From contig JAJEKV010000157.1 of NCBI GenBank assembly GCA_021234155.1, positions 1,127,473 through 1,191,472 on the forward strand: 64,000 nt of DNA, read 5' to 3'. A model generated the notes under the pieces. That model ran no database searches, was not told the origin of the DNA, and saw only the letters and a list, made by a program, of their open reading frames with translations. A program made the position numbers and the translations under genes. This document shows, piece after piece, positions 12,700-24,679 of the stretch. The stretch comes from Isoetes taiwanensis. Its lineage: Eukaryota > Streptophyta > Lycopodiopsida > Isoetales > Isoetaceae. Every line of letters begins with the position of its first letter. Position 1 is the stretch's first letter.

Positions 12700-12759
12700 A
12701 AGAAAGTTTGGTACAAAATAACCCTTTTAGACCTCCCAAGATGTATCCTTGGCTCGATA
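12700..12759 (+). pseudogene. heavily corrupted tRNA-iMet remnant
   Basis: AATAACCC, CCTCCCAAGAT and CCTTGGCTCGATAG keep the order of the anticodon 3' side, T arm and acceptor. The anticodon loop and the 5' half are gone. The call rests on position in the unit order. Confidence 0.5.
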
Positions 12760-14247
12760 GTTTTTTGATTTTTTTTTCCCAAGTTTTTTTTTTCCGGAAG
12801 ACACCCCTTCACCTCTTGATTTGTCTATCAATTGTTTTCGGACATTATTTTTTTTGGGGTTGTAACTCATTCAATGCATCATGGGATATTGTTTTCATGA
12901 TGACCTTGAAAATTTTTTTGTGAAAAACTTTCTACTTGGGTTTTTCTTCTAATGTTGTTATTTTAGGCTATCGGCTATTTTGGAGCGTGGTGGGTTGTAT
13001 TTAATACATACTATTAATAAAAATAAAAATATCTTGCCTTCAAAAAAAATTTAAAAAATTTCTATTATATTCTATTAAGAACATTCAAGATGTTCATTGA
13101 GCCATTCTATTTTAGAGAAAAGAAATGTGGTATAATAATCAATTCTTAATCAAATCTTGCCAAAAGGCATGGATTATAGTGCCATGATGGGCATATATGG
13201 GCTTACATATGGGGCATGCACCACATCTATGAACATTCTCTAAATGAAGTTGATAAATCATTTTAGACATTGCATGAGGCAAGAACTATTTTTTTATGTT
13301 GCATTTTTTTTTTATGAAGAAAGGTGCAAGGAAATGCCCAAAAATTTTTTCTAAATCTATGTGCATTTTCTTTTTTTTTAAGATTTTTTAAATTAGGTTT
13401 GTTTTTTTTTTTTTTTATTCAGACAAACTTTAAAAGAACATTCAATTATTAATTCCTTCAGGATAAGTGTGGGGTTGTAACTCATTCAATGAAGGTAATG
13501 GTCCCTGTCCCATTAGATTAATCAAATCTTTCCAATGATGAAACTTTGGCTTTTAGTTTTTTCAAAAAATTTTTTTTTTTTTTATATGAAGCATAATCTT
13601 GATTTTTCTACATCTATTCAATTTTCTAAATGAATAAGTATGTTGGGAAATTAACTTCATTCAATCTTGTGCATCTAGCAAGAATATTTTTTGGAATCTA
13701 GGGGGATCTTTAGAGAATCTTGAGTCTCAAATAAATTTTGGAAATCTAGAACAAAAAATCTTCTAAAATCCTTAAGATTCTATTCTAATGGTTCTTTTTT
13801 TTCTTGGGGAATTTAATAAAATCTAGTTGAATTTTGTAGGACATCGAATCTAGGGAAATCTTTTAGAGAAAAAAAGGGGAAATATATTCTAATTTATTAT
13901 GAGAGAATCTTTTTTGATGGGTATTGAAATTCTATTCTTAGCAAACATTTAAAATTAGATAATCAAATCTTGGGAAAAGGCATTTGAATTATAGAATGTG
14001 GTAGATAATGATTTTGATTATAAAGTGAGTAGTTTTATATGGCTATAGTGCTTTTATTCATTTTATATGAAGCATAATGCAAGAAAGTTTTTCTACATCT
14101 ATGTGCATTCTCTAAATGAAGTTGAGAGGGGCATTGGAGTTGGTAGACATTAGGGCGACATTGGCTTTTGCTTGTGAGGCAAGAACTTGGTATTACATTT
14201 GCATCTAAACAAACTAAAAGATGTTCAATACACTAATTGTTATCAAG

Positions 14248-14321
14248 ATCAAAGTGGTAGTAAATGAAGGCGTGGTGGGCCCATAACCCACAGGTCCCAA
14301 GATCGAAACTTGGCTCTGATA
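14248..14321 (+). pseudogene. degenerate tRNA-iMet copy
   Basis: 5' strand ATCAAAG and an enlarged D arm (GGTAGTAAATGAAGGCG). The anticodon arm, T arm and 3' strand CTCTGAT are canonical. First tRNA after the scrambled stretch. Confidence 0.8.
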
Positions 14322-14913
14322 GTTTTTTTCCCTTTTTTTTTTTTTTTTTTTTTTCCCAGAAACTGTCTTGATTTGTGATTATCAATTGTCCTCCGATAAG
14401 TGTGGGGTTGTAACTCATTCAATGTGCATCCTATATTGTCTCATGACCACCTTGAAAAATTTTTAATGTGAAAAAACTCTACTCGATTCTTCTAATGTTG
14501 TTATTTTGGAGTTTGTCGTGGTTGTTTTGTGTCACATCCAGCATTCGTCTTAGAGAACATTTAAAATTTCTATTAGATTCTATTCTACTCTACCTTTTTA
14601 GAGAACATTCAAGATGTCTATTGAATTCTATTCTAGCAATGTGTGGTAGATAATCAAATCTTGCCAAAGGCATTTGATTATAGGAGTGATTTCAGAGGTA
14701 GTTTTCGTGGCTATAGTGCTTTTATTCATTTTATATGAAGCATAATGCAAGAAAGTTTTTCTACATCTATGTGCATTCTCTAAATGAAGTTGAGAGGGGC
14801 ATTGAGTTGGTAGACATTAGGGCAGCATTGGCTTGCGCTTGTGAGGCAAGAACTTGGTATTCTGTTGCATCTAAACAAACTAAAAGATGTTCAATACACT
14901 AATTGTTATCAAG

Positions 14914-14982
14914 ATCGAGTGGGCTGGTGAGCGTGGTGGGCCCATAACCCATGAGGTCCCAAGATCGAAACTTGGCTCGATA
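14914..14982 (+). pseudogene. degenerate tRNA-iMet copy
   Basis: Acceptor strands ATCGAG and CTCGAT, shortened D arm GGGCTGGTGAGCG, anticodon stem 3' side CCCAT followed by GAGGTC. Confidence 0.8.
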
Positions 14983-15519
14983 GTTTATTTTTTTTTTTTT
15001 TTTTTTTTTTTTTTCTAGAAAGCTGTCTTGATTTGTGATTATCAATTGTCCTCCGATAAGTGTGGGGTTGTAACTCATTCAATGTGCATCCTATATTGTC
15101 TCATGACCACCTTGAAAATTTTTAATGTGAAAAAAACTCTACTCGATTCTTCTAATATTGTTATTTTGCAGTTTGTCGTGGTTGTTTTGTGTCACATCCA
15201 ACATTCGTCTTAGAGAACATTTAAAATTTCTATTAGATTCTATTCTACTCTACCTTTTTAGAGAACATTCAAGATGTCTATTGAATTCTATTCTAGCAAT
15301 GTGGGAGATAGTTTTCGTGGCTATAGTGCTTTTATTCGTTTTATATGAAGCATAATGCAAGAAAGTTTTTCTACATCTATGTGCATTCTCTAAATGAAGT
15401 TAAGAGGGGCATTGGAGGTGGTAGACATTAGGGTGCATTGGCTTGTGTGAGGCAAGAACTTGGTATTACGTTGCATCCGAACAAACTAAAAGATGTTCAA
15501 TACAATGATTGTTATCAAG

Positions 15520-15589
15520 ATCAGAGTGGCATGTGAGGCGTGGTGGGCCCATAACCCACGAGGTCCCAAGATCGAAACTTGGCTCGATA
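15520..15589 (+). pseudogene. degenerate tRNA-iMet copy
   Basis: 5' strand ATCAGAG, short D arm GGCATGTGAGGCG, variable region ACGAGGTC, 3' strand CTCGAT. It lies only 606 bp after the previous copy because of the ~57-bp deletion near 15304. Confidence 0.8.
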
Positions 15590-16180
15590 GTTTATTTTTT
15601 TTTTCCCTTTTTTTTTTTTTTTTTCCCAGAAACTGTCTTGATTTGTGATTATCAATTGTCCTCCAATAAGTGTGGGGTTGTAACTCATTCAATGTGCATC
15701 CTATATTGTCTCATGACCACCTTGAATAATTTTTAATGTGAAAAGAAACTCTACTCGATTCTTTTAATGTTGTTATTTTGCAATTTGTCGTGGTTGTTTT
15801 GTGTCACAGCCAGCATCCGTCTTAGAGAACATTTAAAATGTCTATTAGATTCTATTCTACTCTACCTTCTTAAAGAACATTCAAGATGTCTATTCAATTC
15901 TATTCTAGCAATGTGGTAGATAATCAAATCTTGCCAAAGGCATTTGATAATAGAAGTGATATTAGAGATAGTTTTCGTGGCTATAGTGCTTTTATTCGTT
16001 TTATATGAAGAATAATGCAAGAAAGTTTTTCTACGTCCATGTGCATTCTCTAAATGAAGTTGAGAGGGGCACTGGAGTTGGTAGACATTAGGGCAACATT
16101 GGCTTGTGCGAGGCAAGAACTTGGTAATCTGTTGCATCTGAACAAACTAAAGGATGTTCAGTACACTGATTATTATCAAG

Positions 16181-16252
16181 ATCAGAGTGGCGCAGCGGAA
16201 GCGTGGTGGGCCCATAACCCATAGGTCCCAAGATAGAAACTTGGCTCTGATA
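16181..16252 (+). tRNA. tRNA-iMet(CAU), two base changes
   Basis: 72 nt. The last anticodon-stem pair becomes G:U (CCCAT) and the T loop reads ATAGAAA, which weakens the B box. Acceptor and D arm are canonical. A downstream T-run is present. This unit also has the rarer TTATTATCAAG 5' flank. Confidence 0.75.
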
Positions 16253-16846
16253 GTTTTTTTTTTCCTTTTTTTTTTTTTTTTTTTTTTTAGAAGCTGTCTT
16301 GATTTGTGATTATCAATAAAAAAAAAAATAAGTGTGGGGTTGTAACTCATTCAATGTGCATCCTATATTGTCTCATGACCACCTTGAAAATTTTTAATGT
16401 GAAAAAAAACTCTACTCGATTCTTCTAATGTTGTTATTTTTGTAGTTTGTAGGTAGTGGTTGTTTTGTGTCACATCCAACATTCGTCTTAGAGAACATTT
16501 AAAATTTCTATTAGATTCTATTCTACTCTACCTTTTTAGAGAACATTCAAGATGTCTATTGAATTCTATTCTAGCAATGTGGTAGATAATCAAATCTTGC
16601 CAAAGGCATTTGATTATAGGAGTGATTTCGAGAGGTAGTTTTCATTGGCTATAGTGCTTTTTTTCGTTTTATATGAAGCATAATGCAAGAAAGTTTTTCT
16701 ACATCTATGTGCATTCTCTAAATGAAGTTGAGAGGGGCATTGGAGTTGGTAGACATTAGGTGACATTGGGCTTGTGAGGCAAGAACTTGGTATACGTTGC
16801 ATCTCGAACAAACTAAAAGATGTTCAATACATTTATTGTTATCAAG

Positions 16847-16916
16847 ATCAAAGTGGCAACGGAAAGCGTGGTGGGCCCATAACCCACAGGTCCCAAGATT
16901 GAAACTTGGCTCGATA
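16847..16916 (+). pseudogene. degenerate tRNA-iMet copy
   Basis: 5' strand ATCAAAG, D arm GGCAACGGAAAGCG, T loop ATTGAAA, 3' strand CTCGAT. Confidence 0.8.
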
Positions 16917-17502
16917 GTTTTATTTTTTTTTTTTTTTTTTTTTTTCTAAACTGTCTTGATTTGTGATTATCAATTGTCCCTCAGATAAGTGTGGGGTTGT
17001 AACTCATTCAATGTGCATCCTATATTGTCTCATGACCACCTTGAAAATTTTTAATGCGAAAAAACTCTACTCGATTCTTCTAATGTTGTTATTTTGCGGT
17101 TTGTCGTGGTTTTGTTTTGTGTCACATCCGACATTAGATCTTAGAGAACATTTAAAATTTCTATTAGATTCTATTCTACTCTCCCTTTTTAGAGAACATT
17201 CAAGATGTCTATTGAATTCTATTCTAGCAATGTGGTAGATAATCAAATCTTGCCAAAGGCATTTGATTATAGGAGTGATTTCAGAGGTAGTTTTCGTGGC
17301 TATAGTGCTTTTATTCGTTTTATATGAAGCATAATGCAAGAAAGTTTTTCTACATCTATGTGCATTCTCTAAATGAAGTTGAGAGGGGCATTGGAGTTGG
17401 TAGACATTAGGGCTGACATTGGAAAACTGAGTGAGGCAAGAACTTGGTATACGTTGCATCTGAACAAACTAAAAGATGTTCAATACACTGATTGTTATCA
17501 AG

Positions 17503-17574
17503 ATCAGAGTGGCACAGCGGAAGCGTGGTGGGCCCATAACCCACAGGTCCCAAGATCGAAACTTGGCTCTGATA
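17503..17574 (+). tRNA. tRNA-iMet(CAU), one D-stem change
   Basis: 72 nt, canonical except GCAC for GCGC in the D stem. The change falls on a CG, so it may be a C-to-T change on the other strand. T-run downstream. The same variant occurs in the reverse copies at 52621 and 60526. Confidence 0.85.
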
Positions 17575-18152
17575 GTTTTTTTCCCTTTTTTTTTTCCCAG
17601 AAACTGTCTTGATTTGTGATTATCAATTGTCCTCCGATAAGTGTGGGGTTGTAACTCATTCAATGTGCATCCTATATTGTCTCATGACCACCTTGAAAAT
17701 TTTTAATGTGAAAAAAACTCTACTCGATTCTTCTAATGTTGTTATTTTGCAGTTTGTCGTGGTTGTTTTGTGTCACATCCAAACATTTAGTCTTAGAGAA
17801 CATTTAAAATTTCTATTAGATTCTATTCTACTCTACCTTTTTAGAGAACATTCAAGATGTCTATTGAATTCTATTCTAGCAATGTGGTAGATAATCAAAT
17901 CTTGCCAAAGGCATTTGATTATAGGAGTGATTTCAGAGGTAGTTTTCGTGGCTATAGTGCTTTTATTCGTTTTATATGAAGCATAATGCAAGAAAGTTTT
18001 TCTACATCTATGTGCATTCTCTAAATGAAGTTGAGAGGGGCATTGGAGTTGGTAGACATTAGGGCAGCATTGGCTTTGCGTGAGGCAGAACTTGGTATTA
18101 CATTTGCATCTGGACAAACTAAAAGATGTTCAATACACTGATTGTTACCAAG

Positions 18153-18224
18153 ATCAGAGTGGCGCAGCGGAAGCGTGGTGGGCCCATAACCCACAGGTCC
18201 CAAGATCAAAACTTGGCTCTGATA
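18153..18224 (+). tRNA. tRNA-iMet(CAU), one T-loop change
   Basis: 72 nt, canonical except for T loop ATCAAAA (G to A at a CG site), which alters a conserved B-box base. All stems pair. T-run downstream. Confidence 0.85.
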
Positions 18225-18814
18225 GTTTATTTTCCTTTTTTTTTTCTTTTTTTTTTTTCCCAGAAACTGTCTTGATTTGTGATTATCAATTGTCCTCCGA
18301 TAAGTGTGGGGTTGTAACTCATTCAATGTGCATCCTATATTGTCTCATGACCACCTTGAATCTTTTTTAATGTGAAAAAACTCTACTCGATTCTTTTAAT
18401 GTTGTTATTTTGCAATTTGTCGTGGTTGTTTTTGTGTCACATCCAACATTCGGTCTTAGAGAACATTTAAAATTTCTATTAGATTCTATTCTACTCTACC
18501 TTTTTAGAGAACATTCAAGATGTCTATTGAATTCTATTCTAGCAATGTGGTAGATAATCAAATCTTGCCAAAGGCATTTGATTATAGGAGTGATTTCAGA
18601 GGTAGTTTTCGTGGCTATAGTGCTTTTATTCGTTTTATATGAAGCATAATGCAAGAAAGTTTTTCTACATCTATGTGCATTCTCTAAATGAAGTTGAGAG
18701 GGGCATTGGAGTTGGTAGACATTAGGGCAGCATTGGCTTGCGCGAGGCAAGAACTTGGTATTCTGTTGCATCTGAACAAACTAAAAGATGTTCAATACAC
18801 TGATTGTTATCAAG

Positions 18815-18886
18815 ATCAGAGTGGCGCAGCGGAAGCGTGGTGGGCCCATAACCCACAGGTCCCAAGATCGAAACTTGGCTCTGATA
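18815..18886 (+). tRNA. tRNA-iMet(CAU), intact
   Basis: Identical over all 72 nt to the copy at 9883: seven-pair acceptor stem, complete D, anticodon (CAT) and T arms, A and B boxes intact. The upstream flank TGTTATCAAG and downstream T-run are also canonical. This is the first of three closely similar units (18815, 19477, 20128). Confidence 0.95.
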
Positions 18887-19476
18887 GTTTATTTTCCCTT
18901 TTTTTTTTTTTTTTTTTAATTTCTAGAAACTGTCTTGATTTGTGATTATCAATTGCCCTCCGATAAGTGTGGGGTTGTAACTCATTCAATGTCCATCCTA
19001 TATTGTCTCATGACCACCTTGAATCTTTTTTAATGTGAAAAAAACTCTACTCGATTCTTTTAATGTTGTTATTTTGCAGTTTGTCGTGGTTGTTTTGTGT
19101 CACATCCAGCATCCGTCTTAGAGAACATTTAAAATGTCTATTAGATTCTATTCTACTCTACCTTCTTAGAGAACATTCAAGATGTCTATTGAATTCTATT
19201 CTAGCAATGTGGTAGATAATCAAATCTTGCCAAAGGCATTTGATTATAGGAGTGATTTCAGAGGTAGTTTTCGTGGCTATAGTGCTTTTATTCGTTTTAT
19301 ATGAAGCATAATGCAAGAAAGTTTTTCTACATCTATGTGCATTCTCTAAATGAAGTTGAGAGGGGCATTGGAGTTGGTAGACATTAGGGCAGCATTGGCT
19401 TGCGCGAGGCAAGAACTTGGTATTCTGTTGCATCTGAACAAACTAAAAGATGTTCAATACACTGATTGTTATCAAG

Positions 19477-19548
19477 ATCAAAGTGGCGCAGCGGAAGCGT
19501 GGTGGGCCCATAACCCACAGGTCCCAAGATCGAAACTTGGCTCTGATA
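19477..19548 (+). tRNA. tRNA-iMet(CAU), one acceptor mismatch
   Basis: 72 nt. 5' strand ATCAAAG gives one A:C mismatch against CTCTGAT at the fifth pair. All else is canonical, including the internal promoter and T-run. Confidence 0.85.
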
Positions 19549-20127
19549 GTTTATTTTCCCTTTTTTTTTTTTTTCTAGAAACTGTCTTGATTTGTGATTA
19601 TCAATTGTCCTCCGATAAGTGTGGGGTTGTAACTCATTCAATGTGCATCCTATATTGTCTCATGACCACCTTGAAAATTTTTAATGTGAAAAAAACTCTA
19701 CTCGATTCTTCTAATGTTGTTATTTTGCAGTTTGTCGTGGTTGTTTTGTGTCACATCCAGCATTCGTCTTAGAGAACATTTAAAATTTCTATTAGATTCT
19801 ATTCTACTCTACCTTTTTAGAGAACATTCAAGATGTCTATTGAATTCTATTCTAGCAATGTGGTAGATAATCAAATCTTGCCAAAGGCATTTGATTATAG
19901 GAGTGATTTCAGAGGTAGTTTTCGTGGCTATAGTGCTTTTATTCATTTTATATGAAGCATAATGCAAGAAAGTTTTTCTACATCTATGTGCATTCTCTAA
20001 ATGAAGTTGAGAGGGGCATTGGAGTTGGTAGACATTAGGGCAGCATTGGCTTGCGCGAGGCAAGAACTTGGTATTCTGTTGCATCTCAACAAACTAAAAG
20101 ATATTCAATACACTGATTGTTATCAAG

Positions 20128-20161
20128 ATCAGAGTGGCGCAGTGGAAGCATGGTGGGCCCA
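20128..20161 (+). pseudogene. 5' half of a tRNA-iMet split by a transposon
   Basis: Canonical acceptor strand ATCAGAG, D arm GCGCAGTGGAAGCA, then the anticodon stem to GTGGGCCCA. The sequence stops inside the anticodon, where the CACTA-like element begins. The 3' half lies at 29966. Confidence 0.9.
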
Positions 20162-20201
20162 CACATCAAAAATGATGCCCACATCCTCCTTAAAATACCC
20201 C
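20162..20201 (+). repeat. left terminal inverted repeat of the CACTA-like element
   Basis: Pairs with 29926-29965. Differences fall at three positions (T/C, C/T and A/C). The homology fades after CCTCCTTAAAATACCCCC. Confidence 0.85.
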
Positions 20202-20760
20202 CTTTTGGAAATGGGGGATTGACGAGCAAAGGATAATTTTTCCCTTTTTTTAGTTCTATGTTAAGGCGTCTTGTAATAGGGGGATTGCAATTTATAACAT
20301 GGGGATTTTCCTAAAAATAAAGAATGGAGGATGATGAGAAACTCATTCAATGGGCATCCTATATTGTAATGATTTAGTAATAGGGGATTGCAATTTAGAA
20401 TAGGGGATTCTAAAAAAAAACAAAAGGAACAGGGGATGAGGAGAAAATGTTGTTATTTTTAGGGTTAGTAGGGGTAATGAGGGAGTAATGGGGGATTGCA
20501 ATTTTAGAACATGGGGATTTTTTTGTAAGAGATGAAGAATGGGGATCTTGGGAGAAATGGGGTATTAGTCAATAAAATTTTTAGGGGTAATTAAAGGAGG
20601 ATTGCAATTTAGAACATGGGGATTTCTACTAAAAATGAAGAATGGGGATCGAAATCTTTCTAAAGGGGTTAGTAGGGGTAATGAGGGAGCAATGAAGGAT
20701 TGCAATTTACAATTTTATTGCAATTTAGAATGGGGATAATCAAGTAAGGGTTTTCTAGTA
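20202..20760. repeat. left subterminal repeats
   Basis: GGGGATTGCAATTTAGAAC-like blocks recur near 20280, 20389, 20490, 20602 and 20700, alternating with ATGGGGATTT, GAAGAATGGGGAT and AGTAGGGGTAATGAGGGAG. Subterminal repeats of this kind are the transposase-binding region in CACTA elements. Two short pieces of the tRNA-array unit (near 20340 and 20448) are interleaved. Confidence 0.65.
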
Positions 20761-20884
20761 ATGGTATGTGCGTTCTTTAGCATAAGTTGAATCTATGTGG
20801 ACAAAAACCTATTCAGCTTGGACTCCTTTTCATAAATCTAATATAATAGAAACTAATTTGGCATTCTTTGAGCTTTAAGAGGCT

Positions 20885-22690
20885 TTTGTGCATTCGACAC
20901 CCTTCCTTTTCCCTTTGCCTTTTGCTCTATTCCGCATTTTCCTTTTCCCTCATTTTCCTACACACTTTCTGTTTCCTTTTCCCTTTTTTTCTTATGTTTC
21001 CTACATATCTTCTTTTTCCCTTCCCTTTTTTTTTTTTTTCCTTTTTCAACCTTTTTTTGAAATTTTTTCCCTTCCTTCCTTCCCTTCCCTTTCCGCTTTT
21101 CCTTTTTCCATTCTATGTGTTTCCCTTTTTTTTGGATTTTTTCCCTTCCCTTTTCATCATTTCTCTGCCCTTTTTATTTTCCCTCTTTTTTTCCCTTCCT
21201 TTTTCTTTTTACTTTCCACTTTCCCTTTCCCTTTTCCCATGCCCCTTTTTTGTTCTTTTTTTCCCACCTTTTTCATATGCCCTTTTCCTTCCTTTACCCA
21301 TCCTCTTCCTCTTTATCCCTTGCCCTTTTCCACTTCTCTTTTCCAATTTCCCTCTCCCATTTTCCTCATGCCCATTTTCCCTTGCCTTCTCTAGGTCCGC
21401 CTTCCTTTTCCTTTTCCTTTCCCTTCCCTTTTCATTCTTTTCACCACCCTTTTCGCTTTTCCAGTGTCTTTTTTTTCCCTTTCTTTTCTTCCTTCTTTTT
21501 TTCTTTTCTCTTTCCCTATGCCTCTTTCCATTCCCTTTTCTCTACCCTTTTATGTGCCCATTTTTCTCATTTCCCCACCCTCTCCTCCTTTTCTCTTTTC
21601 CACTTTTCCCTCTCCTCTAATATTTTTCACCTTTCCTCACTCTTTTCTCTCTTCCTTTTTGTTCAATGCCCTTTTTAAAACTTTCCTCTTCCTCTTCCTC
21701 AATCAATTCATTTGCTCCTCAAATGTTCTCCTTTTTCCCCCTCCCTTTTCCTCCTTTTTACCCTTTCCCCTTTTTTTTCTTTTCTCGGCCTTTTTTCCTT
21801 TTCCCTTTTCATGATGGACTTTTTCCTTTCCGTTTTCCTCCTAAAAGATCCTTTCACTCTTTATCTTTTACATGTTTTTTACCTTTCCTTCACCCTTTCT
21901 CCTTCCTTTCTTTTTCCCATGCCCTTCCCACATTTTTTTTCTCTTTCCTTTTTGGGTTTTCCTATTTTCCCCACCCTTTTCCTCTTCCCTTTTCTTTTTT
22001 CCATGTCTTTTTTTTCCTTTTTCCCTTTCTTCACCCTTTTCCTCCTTTTTGTTTCGTGCCTTTTCCCCTTCCCTTTTCTCATTTCCCTCTTCCCTTTGTC
22101 TAATGCCATTTTTCGAGGTTCCATTTCCTACTTTGCCTCTCCTTTTTTCTTTCTGCTTTCACTTCCCTTTTTTCATGCCATTTTTTTCCCTTCCCTTCTC
22201 TGTTTCCCCCTTTTCCTCATTTTCCCAACCTTTCACTCTTTTATTTTTTCAAATGCCCCTTTTTCCCTTCCCTTTCCCCTCTTTTTTCCTTTTCCATGCC
22301 ACTTTTCCTTCCCTTTTCTTCTTTCCTCACCATTTTCCCTTTTTCCTTTTTCCCATGCTCTTTTTCCCTTTCCTTTTTGCTTTTTTTTTTTTTTTTTTCC
22401 TTCCTTTTCCCATTCTTGACCCTTTTATTCTCTTTCCCTTTCTCCTATGCCATTTCCCTTTCTTTTCCCTTTACCTCTTTCCCTTTTCCTCATGCCCTTT
22501 TCTCGAGGTTCCGTTCCTCCCTCCCTTTTGATTTTTCTTTCCCTTTCCCTTTCCCATTTCATTTTTTCTCTTCTCTTATCCCACCCTTTTCCCTTCTTTT
22601 TTTCCCTTTTATATGTGCCTTTTTGCCCAAGAACGTTCTCTTTTCCTCCTCCCTTTTCCTTTTCCTCCTTTTTCTTTACCCTTTCCCCAT
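20885..22690 (+). repeat. polypyrimidine tract 1 (CCTTTTCC-type low complexity)
   Basis: About 1.8 kb in which the + strand is overwhelmingly C and T, built from irregular CCCTTTTCC, TTTTTCCTTTCC and CATGCCC words. The long open frames here encode only Phe/Pro/Ser/Leu strings in several overlapping frames at once. That is a consequence of composition, not evidence of a protein. Such tracts can form triplex H-DNA. Confidence 0.85.
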
Positions 22691-23079
22691 AAGAGATCAC
22701 AATATGGTCAATGGCGGTGGTAGGAAGTTGTGAGAAATCTCGGCCTTTAGACATTAGATGATCTCGATCATTCAAATTAGGGCTTGATCAATCCGGGGAA
22801 AGTATAACATTATAATATAAGATGAGGGGCCTAATGGGGAAACAATTTAGAATGGGATATTCAGGATAATGGGGATTGGAAAAAGAGGGATTATAGCTTT
22901 AGAAAGTGGGTGTTGCTTTAGATTGCCAATTTGAGAACACCACTAATGTAACTAACAACCCTTTTTAAAAATTGCGGTAATCTTATTAATACTTACTAGT
23001 AATGGTGTTTTCTTCAATGTTCATCCAAATAGTCTCATGCATAAAAATTTTTAATGTGAAAAAAACCTTTAATTGAATT

Positions 23080-24535
23080 TGCCTTCCCTTTTCCCTTCCC
23101 CTTTTTTATTTCTCTTTTTTTTCTTTCTTTTTTCCCTTCCTTTTATCTTTCCCATCTTCCCATTTTTCCTTTTCTTTTTTTAAAATTTCTATTAGATTCT
23201 ATTCCCTTTTCCTTTTTAGAGAACATTCAAGCTTCTTTTGTTTCTTTTCTTACCTTTTCATGTGGTAGATCTTTCAAATCTTCCCAAAGGCTTTTCCCCA
23301 TTATTTTGATTTCTCTCCCAGTTTCCTCATGCTCTTTTTGCTTTTCCCTTTCCTTTTGAAGCATAATGCAAGAAAGTTTTTTCAACATTTATGTGCCTTT
23401 TCATACTTTGCTTTCTTTTGGTTTTTTGGAGTTTTCTCTTTTCCCTTAAAAATTCCCTTTCGAACCTTTTCATATGCCTCTTTCCATTCCCTTTTCTCAA
23501 CCTTTTTTATGTACCCTTTTTCCTTCTTTCCCATCCTCTTGTAGATAAGCGAAACTTTTCTCCTTTTTTGTTTCTTTTTTTTTCCCTTTCCTAAACTCTT
23601 TTCCCTTTCTTTTTCTATTTCCTCACCCTTTCCCTCTTCCCTTTTTTTGCGTGCCCTTTTCTCCTAGAACATTTTCCTCTTTTCCAATTTCCCCACCCTT
23701 TTCCTCCTTTTTTTCCATCCTTTTCCTCTTCCTTTTTTCGATGCTCTTTTTGCTTCCTTTTTTTTCTTTCTTCACCCCTTTCTCTCTTCTTTTTTTTTTT
23801 TTAATTTTTTGTTATTTTCCCAAGTTCTGGCTTTTGGGGTTGTTTCCCCCTCTCTTTTCCTTTTAGTTTTCTTTTTCCCATAGACTTTTTACAACCTTTT
23901 CTTAATTTTTCCTTATCTTTTTCTCCTTTCTATGTGCATTCTCTACCCATGGTGAGGGCATTTTCCATTGGCCTATTCTATTCTTTTTTCTATTTTTTTA
24001 TCTTTTGGCTTTTTCCTTTTTTTCCTTTCGGGATTCCTAATTCCTTTTCCTTTTAAGTTGTAGACTTTCAAGTTTTTCTTTTCCTTCCCTTTTCCTTTCC
24101 CCTTTTCCCTTTTCCCAAAGATGTTGAAACTTTTCTTTTTCCCTTTTTTTTTTCCCTTTCATTTTTTTTTCGTTTTTCCCCTTCCCTTTTATTTTGATCC
24201 TTTTCAAGAATTATCATTCAATTTTCCCTTTTGTTTGTTTTTTCTTTGAAAATTTTAAGACTAAAAAACTCTTGAGATTTTTCATTTTCCTTTGAATTTC
24301 CCGTTTGGGGTTTTCGTTTTTTCCCTTTCTTTCAAATTGGACCATTTGAATCTTTTAGATCCTTTTCTCCTTTGTTTTTCCTTTTTTCCTTTTCTTTGTT
24401 TTTAAGATGGTTACATTCCCAATTGTTTTTCCCTTTTCCTTTTCATTTTCCTTTTCCTTTTCCTTTTTCCTTTTCCTTTTCCTTTTCCTTTTCCTTTTCT
24501 TTTCCCTATTTCCCTTTTCCTTTTTTTAATTTTCA
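23080..24535 (+). repeat. polypyrimidine tract 2
   Basis: A second pyrimidine-rich stretch, ending in a regular CCTTTT hexamer run near 24440-24510. Unit-derived pieces of the tRNA array (such as ATTTCTATTAGATTCTATTC near 23187 and AGCATAATGCAAGAAAGTTT near 23361) are embedded in unit order. Confidence 0.8.
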
Positions 24536-24679
24536 TAACAATCAAAGCCATAGTCAAGATGAAATTTTAGTTACATTCTAATCATCTCCACCATTGGTCA
24601 ATCAAATGCTTTTGGTCAGATTTGGCTCCATTGAAGACATACTGCTATAACATTATAATATAAGATTATGTCAAAAGAT

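Larger units (their letters stand above)
11870..14045. other. scrambled, mosaic stretch within the array
   Basis: Short blocks identical to the unit (for example GTGTGGGGTTGTAACTCATT near 12045 and 13468, and GGCTCGATAG near 12750) alternate in unit order with unrelated AT-rich sequence. Two badly corrupted tRNA remnants fall in it. Natural point-mutation decay would spread changes evenly. Blocks of perfect identity between blocks of none suggest conversion patches or a poor consensus. Confidence 0.6.
1521..20161 (+). repeat. tRNA-iMet tandem array, forward block 1
   Basis: About 28 head-to-tail units with a period of ~650-670 bp, measured between tRNA starts (for example 18153, 18815, 19477). 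Each unit has, in order: a TTTTTAATGTGAAAAAAACT block, a TTGTTATTTTGCAG block, TAGAGAACATTCAAGATGTC, a GATAATCAAATC block, TATATGAAGCATAATGCAAG, a GAGGGGCATTGGAGTTGG block, the CAA-containing tRNA 5' flank, one tRNA-iMet(CAU) copy, a T-run of roughly 8-30 bases, and CTGTCTTGATTTGTGATTA. The first unit lacks its 5' part. One unit has a ~57-bp internal deletion at about 15304. The final unit is cut at 20161 by the CACTA-like insertion. No open reading frame is conserved in a way that suggests protein coding. Confidence 0.95.

Noticed and set aside
1521-20161. CRISPR array
   Set aside because: The 650-670 bp units are almost wholly conserved, without short repeats and unique spacers, in a eukaryotic setting.
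1521-20161. tRNA-derived SINE family
   Set aside because: Copies are in tandem rather than dispersed. They lack target duplications and an A-rich tail, and the T-run directly after the tRNA is a Pol III terminator.
20868-22775. Long open frames (up to 250 codons) in the polypyrimidine tract
   Set aside because: They exist in several overlapping frames at once and encode only Phe, Pro, Ser and Leu. A strand without purines rarely forms stop codons.
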